DNA of 64,000 bases from Candidatus Avedoeria danica (GTDB lineage: Bacteria > Chloroflexota > Anaerolineae > Epilineales > Epilineaceae). A program made the translations under genes and the position numbers. Location: NCBI GenBank assembly GCA_016703025.1, contig JADJCV010000004.1, positions 2,731,501 through 2,795,500 of the forward strand, read 5' to 3'. Shown piece by piece: positions 38,301 to 44,604 of the stretch; the stretch's first letter is position 1, and each line of letters opens with the position of its first letter. A model generated the notes under the pieces. That model was not told the DNA's origin, made no database searches, and worked only from the letters and a program-made list of their open reading frames with translations.

Positions 38301-38895
38301 CCTCGACCTTCGCAGCCGCCAGCGCATTGAGGAGTTGCCGATCGTGCGCTCCGAAACGGCCATTGCCGGGACCAAGGGTGTGCACGCGATGGTCGCGCTG
38401 CGCGACGTGCTCGGAGCCGAGCGCGTGAACCTCGCGCTGCGGCGCTTCATCGAGACGTACGGCAACCGGCCGCCGCCGGACCCGACGACGCGCGAGCTCA
38501 TCGCGGAGCTCCGGGCCGTCGCAGACGAAGCGCATCAGGCGTTGATCACCGACTGGTTCGAGCGAATCACGTTGTACGACGTGGCCGTCACGGGCGCCCA
38601 GAGTCGCGCGGCGGGCGACGCCTACGAGGTGACGATCGAAGTCGCGGCGCGGCAGCTCGAGGCCGACGGCGCCGGCGTCGAGACCGAGGTGCCGCTGTCG
38701 GCGCCTTTCGACGTCGCTGTGTTCGCTGCGGATGCGGACGACGACGCCGAGCCGATCTATCTCAGGAAGCACTGGCTCACGTCCGGCCCGCAGCGAATCG
38801 TCGTGCGCGTGCCGGCGCGGCCGGGGCGGGTCAGCGTCGATCCGTATGGCTTGAGGCTCGACCGGCGAGCTGCGGACAATGCCCGCGACTTGTAG
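35365..38895 (+). CDS. ABC-2 type permease fused to M1-family aminopeptidase domain
   Basis: The 1176-aa protein has an N-terminal half with about 12 membrane helices (for example SPLYIAAAVLFFAMHFLTAR, LSLFAIFPAVAIVAAAITRD, ARPLVVLARY-like segments up to about residue 590). The C-terminal half is extracytoplasmic-type M1 metallopeptidase: an N-terminal beta domain, then FVTAHELGHMWWGGQV with zinc ligands His924 and His928, catalytic Glu925 and the third ligand Glu948 in VLNETLSSY. The spacing HEXXH-X19-E is one longer than in classical M1 enzymes, and the GxMEN exopeptidase motif is not visible (YNEGAGFF stands there). Such fusions occur in several phyla. It pairs with the ATPase upstream; peptide export plus trimming is a plausible role. 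Confidence 0.93.
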   Translation: MRAFLEIFRFECRFQAKSPLYIAAAVLFFAMHFLTARKLGIDIGFGAAADAATIPLNAAVAIIQNELVLSLFAIFPAVAIVAAAITRDHERSTAELFFVRPIREPSYVLGRFAGGLAFALLASVAGVLGGLVSLSAPGIDPESLQPFAAAPWWFVLGAVAVPNTVIVAALAFSAAAAARSIAAAFCVAIVLPLVPVVAQGYVGPDGPGWLALVDPFGLLAIVDVTRFWTGAELAADLPGGVLWTNRALWLGLSALSLLVVLARYRFVVQRTQPRLWRRRAPSVAPAPPLSGAHVAPRFGYRGALAQLGSQLRMELRGILRSPPFYFVVAVVVVSCAQHFAAQSAAEPFYLAPREPLTSLMIGFLDIGLSLQLLLFIAWYSGVLVHRAREARVAEIADASPASSAVGVLGKIGALWVALTLLLCAGIVTFIVLQAATGHTRFEFGLYLEGLIVYGFNHYMLVVPAVLIHLLLRNRWIGTLVFLAAFGAVMSLFSLGFEDLLYTFRLPTFLHSDMNGFGHFAVRQASLMAYWSAFLVLATVAACLVAPRGYDDRLAHRVADARSRVTRATAAVAGAAAVAFAVFGTWIFYNTHVLNDYVTTRDLEARAADYEMRYRGYAGLSAPWPKVIDMRVDFFPAERRVESSGTVQLRNDSGGPIELVLVTLNPELTVNALEIGTAVLVEEGAGGRVYRFAEPLQAGAAVTGAWSFSWRNDGFANSMANGAVAENGTYLDGPTVVPDLRYDAERELTDPAARRRQGLPPASRLPDLDDPEARLDTRLRFGPADVRVVLGTADDQTAVGAGVLQREWSEGGRRYFEYRTGTPVALAFASARYVVARDSVNGIPIEIFHDPKHAGAVPTIMNTVKRGLAYYAQAFGPYPFESFRIFEVPRYSTAVDARAGVLAYNEGAGFFSKFGDREIDFVTAHELGHMWWGGQVRSPVLQGMYVLNETLSSYAAIMLTEHVEGRATAYAQAAALGTQYLDLRSRQRIEELPIVRSETAIAGTKGVHAMVALRDVLGAERVNLALRRFIETYGNRPPPDPTTRELIAELRAVADEAHQALITDWFERITLYDVAVTGAQSRAAGDAYEVTIEVAARQLEADGAGVETEVPLSAPFDVAVFAADADDDAEPIYLRKHWLTSGPQRIVVRVPARPGRVSVDPYGLRLDRRAADNARDL

Positions 38896-38950
38896 CTCAG
38901 CCGTGGCAAGGACCGGCGAGGATAGGAGACGATAGGAATGGGGGGTGCGC

Positions 38951-40510
38951 ATGCGAAGTCTCACACGTGACGGCGCTTCGACGCGTCGCGGCGTCGCAAC
39001 CATCACAACCGTCGCAACCGTCGCAACCGTCGCAACCGTCGCGGTCCTGACGGCGATCCTGATCGCCGGCGCCACCACGTGGCCCGCCACCGCCCAGGAT
39101 CGCGACGCCGCACCGACATCGCGCATCCACCTCCCCCTCGTCGCCCGCGCCGTCGACCGCCGCGACCTGCCGCCGGCCGTCGAGGCTCCACCCACCGCCC
39201 CCGCCACGACGACGTCCAGCGCCGCCCCGTCGCCCACGGCGCAGGCGGAACCGACGCCGACCGGCCCACCGCCGTCGCCCACGGTGCGCGCGTGCGCCGG
39301 CACGTCGCTGCCGGAGCGCGTGACGATCACCCGCTCGCCCATCGACAGCCCCGTGCGCGCCAGCGACGAGTACTTCCCGCTGCCCGTCGCCCCACGCGCG
39401 GACGGCAGCGCGCTCGTCGCGTGGCGGGAGCAACGATCGGCCACCGTTCGCGTCGGGACGTTCGCCGCGCACGGCGGCTTCGTGCCGCCGGCGCTCTCGT
39501 TTTCGGCCGAGGAAGTGCACGCCCTCGTGGCGCACGACGGCGGCGGCGGGGCGCTGGCGGTCGTCGACGGCGATCCCGACATCTACAGTCCGAAGTATTG
39601 CCGCGGCGCGTCGACGCCCGACAAGGCGCTGTGCGGCAAGATGGACGTCTGGCGCTTCGACGCGGCCGGCAAGACGGCCTGGCGACGGACCGTCACCGGC
39701 AAGACGAACGTCGACCGCGACGGCGCGGAGTTCGTGTGGTGGTACCAGCACACGGCGCGGCTGATCTGGACGGGCGACATGTACGGCCTCTACTACCGCA
39801 ACGCCAGCTCGTCGCCCCGCCCCGGTGTGGCGGGCGAGATCGACATCCACGCTGCCGACGCGTTCCGCGTCCTATCGCCCCAAGGCAACGTCCTGACGCA
39901 CGCCTGGCGCTGGGGCTGCTCGCACAGCTGGGCGGTGCGGCTGGCCTTCAACGGCGCGTTCGGCACCGCGTGCCACGGCGACGGCTACCCGAACGCCTTC
40001 CACGTCGTCGTCGCCGACCGGACGGCGCAGCTCGGCGAGGCGACGCTGCAAGCGAACGTGGACCCGACGCAGCGCGCGCTCGGCGGCCTCGTGGCCGATG
40101 CCGACGGGTTCTGGCTGCTGTACCAGGCGGCGGACCGCGGACCTTCGGGCAGTTCGCCGGGCAGCGGGGCGATGCGGCTGCACCTGGCGCGGATCGACAG
40201 TGCGGGCGTCATCGCTTCGGACGACGTTCTCGCCGCGGCCACCGACCTGCCGACGCAGTACCCGTTCCGACCCTACCTGGCCGCGTACGGCAGCGGGCAA
40301 CTCCTAGCGGGTTGGCACAGCGGCGGCCGACTGCAGCTCGCCGTCCTCGACGGCCGGACGGGCGCGCTCGTCGACGGTCCTGCAGCCGCGGACGCGAAGA
40401 TCGACGCGTGGAACGAGTTCATGGCCTTCCCGGACGGGGACGTCGGCTGGGCGTTCGCGGCGGATCGGGCGGCGGCGATCGACTTCGTGCGCGTCGAGGG
40501 TTGTCGTTGA
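38951..40510 (+). CDS. Secreted beta-rich protein with LP motif after the signal peptide
   Basis: The protein has about 519 residues. Its signal peptide h-region is made of a repeated sequence, TTVATVATVATVAVLTAIL, encoded by a 9-nt minisatellite. After ATAQD comes SRIHLPLVARAVDRRD (LP motif at residues 58-66), then a Pro/Thr/Ala linker. A domain of about 390 residues follows with repeated strand segments: ADGSALVAWREQRSATVRVG, ALSFSAEEVHALVAHD, GGRLQLAVLDGRTGAL and FMAFPDGDVGWAFA. These look like beta-propeller blades. I do not recognise a named family. Start codon choice between GTG 38945 and ATG 38951 is open. The gene follows the ABC/M1 pair by about 55 nt. Confidence 0.72.
   Translation: MRSLTRDGASTRRGVATITTVATVATVATVAVLTAILIAGATTWPATAQDRDAAPTSRIHLPLVARAVDRRDLPPAVEAPPTAPATTTSSAAPSPTAQAEPTPTGPPPSPTVRACAGTSLPERVTITRSPIDSPVRASDEYFPLPVAPRADGSALVAWREQRSATVRVGTFAAHGGFVPPALSFSAEEVHALVAHDGGGGALAVVDGDPDIYSPKYCRGASTPDKALCGKMDVWRFDAAGKTAWRRTVTGKTNVDRDGAEFVWWYQHTARLIWTGDMYGLYYRNASSSPRPGVAGEIDIHAADAFRVLSPQGNVLTHAWRWGCSHSWAVRLAFNGAFGTACHGDGYPNAFHVVVADRTAQLGEATLQANVDPTQRALGGLVADADGFWLLYQAADRGPSGSSPGSGAMRLHLARIDSAGVIASDDVLAAATDLPTQYPFRPYLAAYGSGQLLAGWHSGGRLQLAVLDGRTGALVDGPAAADAKIDAWNEFMAFPDGDVGWAFAADRAAAIDFVRVEGCR
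38992..39045 (+). repeat. 9-nt minisatellite inside the signal peptide coding sequence
   Basis: Six consecutive 9-nt units start at 38992, 39001, 39010, 39019, 39028 and 39037. Four are identical (CGTCGCAAC); the others differ at one to three positions. They encode Val-Ala-Thr repeats in the hydrophobic core of the signal peptide. Copy-number change would lengthen or shorten the core without a frameshift. Confidence 0.9.
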
Positions 40511-40517
40511 GGGGACG

Positions 40518-41198
40518 CTACCGCACGACCTTGAAGTTGAACATCGGCGTCCCCATCGCCCCCATCAGCCGTAGCCACAGCGGCAGCAACATCTCGGTCC
40601 CGCGCGCCGCCGTGATGTCGCCGACGTCGACGACGTCCTGCCAGCCGAAACCGCGGGCCAGTTCGGCCACGATGGCCTTGGCGTCGGCGTCGTTGCCGCA
40701 GATGAACAGGCTATGGTCGCCGCCGCCGACGGATGCCGGACTCACCATGACGGCGGCGGTCACGGTGTTGAAGGCCTTCACGACAAGTGCCGCCGGGACG
40801 GCCCGCTGAATCTGCTCGGCCAGCGAGTCCGTGTCCTTGACGAACAGCGTCGGCGGGAAGCCGGCCGAGAAGTCGAGCGGGTTCGTGACGTCGATGAGCG
40901 GCTTGCCCGCCAGGGTGTCCGCGCCGGCCTGCTCAACCGCCGCCAGCGCCGCCTGCCCGCTCGTCGCCAGCGCGACGACCTCGCCGTGCGCGGCGGCCCG
41001 CGCGAGCGTGTCGAGGCGGACGGCCGGGTGCGCCGCCAGCCAATCGGCCAGCGGGCCGTTGCCCATCCGATCCGTCTCGCGGTTGGCGAGCGAGCGCGAC
41101 ACGTCGCGCGTGCCCATGACGACGTCGTGGCCGTGGTCCGCGAAGCCGGCGGCCAACGTGCGGCCGACGATGCCTGTGCCGAGGATGCCGATGCGCAT
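40518..41198 (-). CDS. NADP/F420-dependent reductase-like Rossmann protein
   Basis: The 226-aa protein has an N-terminal dinucleotide-binding motif MRIGILGTGIVGRTLAAGFA, then DVVMGTRDVSRS, ALATSGQAALAAVEQAG, PLIDVTNPLDFSAGFPPTLF, VVKAFNTVTAAVMVSPA and FICGNDADAKAIVAELARGF. This is the pattern of the F420_oxidored family (NADP:F420 oxidoreductase-like and related NAD(P)-binding proteins). The specific substrate cannot be told. ATG 41198 has AGGAG with 7 nt spacing; the longer frame to 41276 would add an unsupported segment over the divergent promoter region. Confidence 0.85.
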   Translation of the reverse strand: MRIGILGTGIVGRTLAAGFADHGHDVVMGTRDVSRSLANRETDRMGNGPLADWLAAHPAVRLDTLARAAAHGEVVALATSGQAALAAVEQAGADTLAGKPLIDVTNPLDFSAGFPPTLFVKDTDSLAEQIQRAVPAALVVKAFNTVTAAVMVSPASVGGGDHSLFICGNDADAKAIVAELARGFGWQDVVDVGDITAARGTEMLLPLWLRLMGAMGTPMFNFKVVR

Positions 41199-41282
41199 GG
41201 TCGTGCTCCTGCGGGTAGGGGGCTCGCCGCCCGTGACACAGGATGTCGGCGAGTCGGTCTTTCGGACGCCAATCATACGGAC

Positions 41283-41326
41283 TTGACGATGAACCGGCGC
41301 GCTGACAATATTTAGCCCTGCCTAAA
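41283..41326 (+). promoter_or_regulatory. Promoter with DtxR/MntR-like box upstream of the multicopper oxidase-ZIP operon
   Basis: TTGACG (41283-41288) and CAATAT (41306-41311) are 17 nt apart. Directly at the end of the -10 box begins the dyad TTTAGCCCTGCCTAAA (41311-41326), a TTTAG-N6-CTAAA palindrome like those bound by metal-sensing DtxR/MntR-family repressors. The downstream genes encode a copper oxidase and a metal transporter, which fits metal control. The regulator itself is not in the window. Confidence 0.5.
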
Positions 41327-41421
41327 ATTCGGACCCGAGCCTTCGGTTCCATGCCTGTCCGCACGGGCGAAGGTCGTCAGCCACGACGACGCTGAGCCCG
41401 TACCTCAACGGAGCGATTCCC

Positions 41422-42609
41422 ATGCGCCACCTCACCCGTCGCGCCTTCGTCCGCGAGTCCGCCATCGGCGCCGCCGCCGTCGCCGGCGGCGCGCTGGCCC
41501 TCGGCGCGGCGCCCAGGCCCGTGGCCGACGCCCATTCCGGTGCGGCGTCCGACGTTCGGCCCGACACCGCCACCGACGCCAACGTCGACGCTGCGGCCGA
41601 AGCCCACGGCGGCCACACGGTCCAGTCCACCGTCGGCGACGTCGGCCCGGACGCGATCGGCATCGACCCGACGCGGTTCCTCGAGACGTTCGACACCGGC
41701 ACGGTCAGCAAGCTGCCGGACGGGCGGACGCTGCGCGAGTGGGACATCCTGGCCTTCGACAAGCAGATCGAGGTCGCACCGGGCGTGTTCTTCCCGGCCT
41801 GGACGTACAACGGCCAGGTGCCGGGTCCGACGCTGAGGTGCACGGAGGGCGATCTGCTGCGGATCCGCTTCAAGAACGCCGGCACCCACCCGCACACGAT
41901 CCACTTCCACGGCTTCCACCCGCCGAGCATGGACGGCTTCGCGCCGGTCGTGGAGCAGGGCGAGAGCTTCACGTACGAGTTCACCGCCCGGCCGTTCGGC
42001 CTCCACCCGTATCACTGCCACGCCGTGCCGCTGAAGAAGCACCTCCACAAGGGGCTGTACGGCGCGCTGATCATCGACCCGCCCGGCGGCCGCCCGCCGG
42101 CGCGCGAGATGGTCATGGTCATGAACGGCTTCGACACGAACTTCGACGGCGCGAACGAGATCTACGCCGTGAACTCGGTGGCCTTCCACTACCAACGCCA
42201 CCCGATCCGCGTCCGCCGCGGCGATCCGCTGCGGGTGTACCTGCTGAACCTGACGGAGTTCGATCCGATCAACTCGTTCCACCTCCACGCCGGCATGTTC
42301 AAGCTCTTCAAGACCGGCACGCGGCTGGACTTCCACGAGTTCACGGACATCGTCATGCTGTGCCAGGGCGAGCGCGCCGTGCTCGATTTCACGCTCGACG
42401 ATCCGGGGCTCTACATGTTCCACGCCCACCAGAGCGAGCTGGCGGAGCTGGGGTGGATGGGGTTCTTCGAGAGCGTGGACGAGGCGGTGTGGGAGGCGGA
42501 GGCGGGCGCCGTCGTCGCCAGGACCGACGTCAACGCGACAATCGCGAGCAGCACGTTCGCGCCGGCCGCCGAACGAACAGCGTTCTGCAACGTCGGAGGC
42601 GCCTCATGA
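41422..42609 (+). CDS. Two-domain multicopper oxidase, Tat-exported
   Basis: The 395-aa protein begins MRHLTRRAFVRESAIGAAAV, a Tat signal, as expected for a folded copper enzyme. Cupredoxin domains follow with copper ligand motifs HPHTIHFHGFHPPSMDG, PFGLHPYHCHAVP, INSFHLHAGMF and YMFHAHQSELAELGWMGFF. The motif order (HxH, HCH, HxH, H-x-H with Met nearby) matches a two-domain multicopper oxidase. It would oxidise a metal or organic substrate outside the membrane using oxygen. Its coupling to a ZIP transporter (4-nt overlap, ATGA) suggests metal oxidation or uptake, for instance of Fe, Mn or Cu. A metal-regulator box precedes the operon. Confidence 0.9.
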   Translation: MRHLTRRAFVRESAIGAAAVAGGALALGAAPRPVADAHSGAASDVRPDTATDANVDAAAEAHGGHTVQSTVGDVGPDAIGIDPTRFLETFDTGTVSKLPDGRTLREWDILAFDKQIEVAPGVFFPAWTYNGQVPGPTLRCTEGDLLRIRFKNAGTHPHTIHFHGFHPPSMDGFAPVVEQGESFTYEFTARPFGLHPYHCHAVPLKKHLHKGLYGALIIDPPGGRPPAREMVMVMNGFDTNFDGANEIYAVNSVAFHYQRHPIRVRRGDPLRVYLLNLTEFDPINSFHLHAGMFKLFKTGTRLDFHEFTDIVMLCQGERAVLDFTLDDPGLYMFHAHQSELAELGWMGFFESVDEAVWEAEAGAVVARTDVNATIASSTFAPAAERTAFCNVGGAS

Positions 42610-43826
42610 ACACCGCCGTCGATACCGTCGATTCCGTCGCGACGAACCTACCGCACGGACGATCTCTCGGCCGTGCCGGCCTCGTCGCGCTCGCCGCGCT
42701 GCCCGTCCTCCTCCTGGCCGCGTTCATCGCCTATCTGCTCTTCGACCGCACGGGCCTGCCCGCCTCGAGCGCGCCGCCCCTGGAGGACCTCACCGTCCAG
42801 CGCGTCGACCTGCCGCAGCCCGGCCGGATGGAGGTCCGGGTGATGAACGGCGGCCCGTCGCCGGTGACCGTGGCGCAGGTGGCGGTGGACGACGCGTTCT
42901 GGGCATTCGAGATCACGCCGGCCGCGACGATCCCGCGGCTCGGCAGCGCGGTCATCGAGATCCCGTACCCGTGGGTGCGCGACGAGCCGCACGAGGTGAT
43001 GCTCGTCACGAGCACGGGCGTGACGTTCGGTGGGGCCGTCGACGTCTCGCTGCCGCGACCGGCGCGGGATTGGGGGGCCTTCTGGCGCTTCCTGCTCCTC
43101 GGCTTCTACGTCGGCGTCGTGCCGGTGGCGCTCGGGATGCTCTGGTTCCCGGTCGTGAAGCGCATGGGCACGCGCGGTATGGCGTTCGTGCTGAGCCTGA
43201 CGGTCGGGCTGCTTGTGTTCCTGTTCATCGACACGCTGCTCGAGGCGCTCGAAGTCGCGGCGCGGCTGCCCGAGGGCCTGCACGGCCGGCCGCTCGTCTG
43301 GCTGGCGGCGCTGTTGACGATCGGTTTGATCGAGGCCATCGGGTCGGGCCGGCGCGGCACGCGGTCGCCGCTGGCCGTCGCCGCGCTCATCGCACTCGGC
43401 ATCGGGCTGCACAACTTCGGCGAGGGCCTCGCGATCGGCGCGGCCTACACGCTCGGCGAGGTCGCGCTCGGCGCGTTCCTGATCATCGGCTTCACGCTCC
43501 ACAACATCACGGAGGGCCTGGCCGTCGCCACACCGCTGACGAAGGCCGCGCCGCGGGCGGTGCACTTCATCGCCCTGACGCTCCTGGCCGGCGCCCCGGC
43601 GATGCTCGGCACGCTCGTCGGCGCATACGCCTACTCGGATCTCGGCGCAACGCTCTTCATGGCCGTCGGCGCAGGCGCGATCGCCCAGGTGGTGTACGCG
43701 GTCTCGAAGTACTTGCTCGGGCTGATGAAGAAGGACGAGCTGCCGGGGCTCAGCCCGATCACGGTGGGCGGGTTCGCGGCGGGGGTGGCGATCATGTATG
43801 TGACGGCGTTGGTGGTGGCGGCGTGA
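42606..43826 (+). CDS. ZIP-family metal transporter with N-terminal extracytoplasmic domain
   Basis: The 406-aa protein starts at an ATG inside the oxidase stop. One N-terminal helix (GLVALAALPVLLLAAFIAYL) is followed by a beta-sandwich of about 110 residues (VQRVDLPQPGRMEVRVMNGG, PVTVAQVAVDDAFWAFEI) and then about eight membrane helices. Helices IV and V carry the ZIP metal ligands HNFGEGLAIG and HNITEGLAVA. ZIP proteins carry divalent cations such as Zn, Mn or Fe across the membrane. The extra N-terminal domain may dock with the cotranscribed oxidase; that is inference. The pair ends with a GC-rich hairpin at 43891. Confidence 0.9.
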   Translation: MNTAVDTVDSVATNLPHGRSLGRAGLVALAALPVLLLAAFIAYLLFDRTGLPASSAPPLEDLTVQRVDLPQPGRMEVRVMNGGPSPVTVAQVAVDDAFWAFEITPAATIPRLGSAVIEIPYPWVRDEPHEVMLVTSTGVTFGGAVDVSLPRPARDWGAFWRFLLLGFYVGVVPVALGMLWFPVVKRMGTRGMAFVLSLTVGLLVFLFIDTLLEALEVAARLPEGLHGRPLVWLAALLTIGLIEAIGSGRRGTRSPLAVAALIALGIGLHNFGEGLAIGAAYTLGEVALGAFLIIGFTLHNITEGLAVATPLTKAAPRAVHFIALTLLAGAPAMLGTLVGAYAYSDLGATLFMAVGAGAIAQVVYAVSKYLLGLMKKDELPGLSPITVGGFAAGVAIMYVTALVVAA

Positions 43827-43890
43827 GGGGGGGCTAGCAGGAACGGTCGTATTCCGCGCAGTCGTGCGGCCTGCGGCCCTCACCCCCCGA

Positions 43891-43918
43891 CCCCCTCCCC
43901 CAAGTCTGGGGGAGGGGG
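43891..43918. terminator. C/G-rich hairpin between convergent genes
   Basis: CCCCCTCCCCCA (43891-43902) pairs perfectly with TGGGGGAGGGGG (43907-43918). It stands between the ZIP transporter and the convergent Uma2 gene. Hairpins of this CCCCTCCCC type are dispersed repeats in many Chloroflexota and cyanobacterial genomes, so it may be a repeat family as well as a terminator. Confidence 0.6.
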
Positions 43919-43974
43919 GAGGATCACGGGTCGGGGGAAGGGACAGGGTTCCGTGCGCTGTTCGGCGCACCTGC

Positions 43975-44580
43975 TTATCGCCAGACGTCGTCCAGCGGTA
44001 GCACGAATCCCGGCAGCTCCGAATCCCCCGCCATGCGATCTACCCCGATCAGCAGCTCGACTTCGCGATCCGGTCGGTACACATGCACCGTCCGCTCGAT
44101 CGGGTCGATCAGCCATCCCAGCCGCGCGCCGTTGGCGATGTACTCGTCCATTTTGGCCTGCACTGCGGCGAGGCGATCGGACGACGAGCGCAGCTCGATG
44201 ACGAAGTCCGGGCACAGCGGAGTGAAGCCTTTCGTGGCGCCGGGCGGCAACGCGGCCAAGCGGTCGTTCGTCACCCATGCGGCGTCGGGCGAGCGAATGG
44301 CGCCGTTGGGGAGCGTGAAGCCGGCCGACGAGTCGTAGCTCGTGCCGGTGCCGTCGGCGCGTGCCCACATGTAGAGCGTGGCGCCGATCGCCTGATTACG
44401 ACGGCCCGCATCGCCTCCAGCAGGTGCCATGATGATGACTGCTCCTTCGGACGTCCGCTCGATGCGCAAGTCCGGGTTCTGGCGACAGAGGTCCGCGAAC
44501 GAAGCGTCGTCGACGGCCAGCGCGGGGCTCAGTTGGAGATGGATGGCGGAGCCGGGTTCGGCTAGGCGGGGTTCGATCAT
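43975..44580 (-). CDS. Uma2-family (DUF820) putative restriction-like endonuclease
   Basis: The 201-aa protein has the Uma2 pattern: an N-terminal ASFADLCRQNPDLRIERTSE, GAVIIMAPAGGDAGRRNQAI, then GFTLPNGAIRSPDAAWV (active-site Asp), CPDFVIELRSSSDRLAAVQAKMDEY (Glu and later Lys) and GARLGWLIDPIERTVHVYRP. These form the PD-(D/E)XK fold. The family is abundant in Chloroflexota and Cyanobacteria; its biological role is unclear and it is linked with small mobile elements. The start has GGGAG upstream. It ends convergent to the ZIP transporter. Confidence 0.92.
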   Translation of the reverse strand: MIEPRLAEPGSAIHLQLSPALAVDDASFADLCRQNPDLRIERTSEGAVIIMAPAGGDAGRRNQAIGATLYMWARADGTGTSYDSSAGFTLPNGAIRSPDAAWVTNDRLAALPPGATKGFTPLCPDFVIELRSSSDRLAAVQAKMDEYIANGARLGWLIDPIERTVHVYRPDREVELLIGVDRMAGDSELPGFVLPLDDVWR

Positions 44581-44604
44581 GGAGGACTCCCGTTCGAGTG
44601 GATT

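Noticed and set aside
36187..39582. 1131-residue minus-strand frame across the ABC permease-M1 gene
   Set aside because: Composition is typical of the complement of GC-rich coding DNA; the plus strand encodes clear membrane and peptidase motifs.
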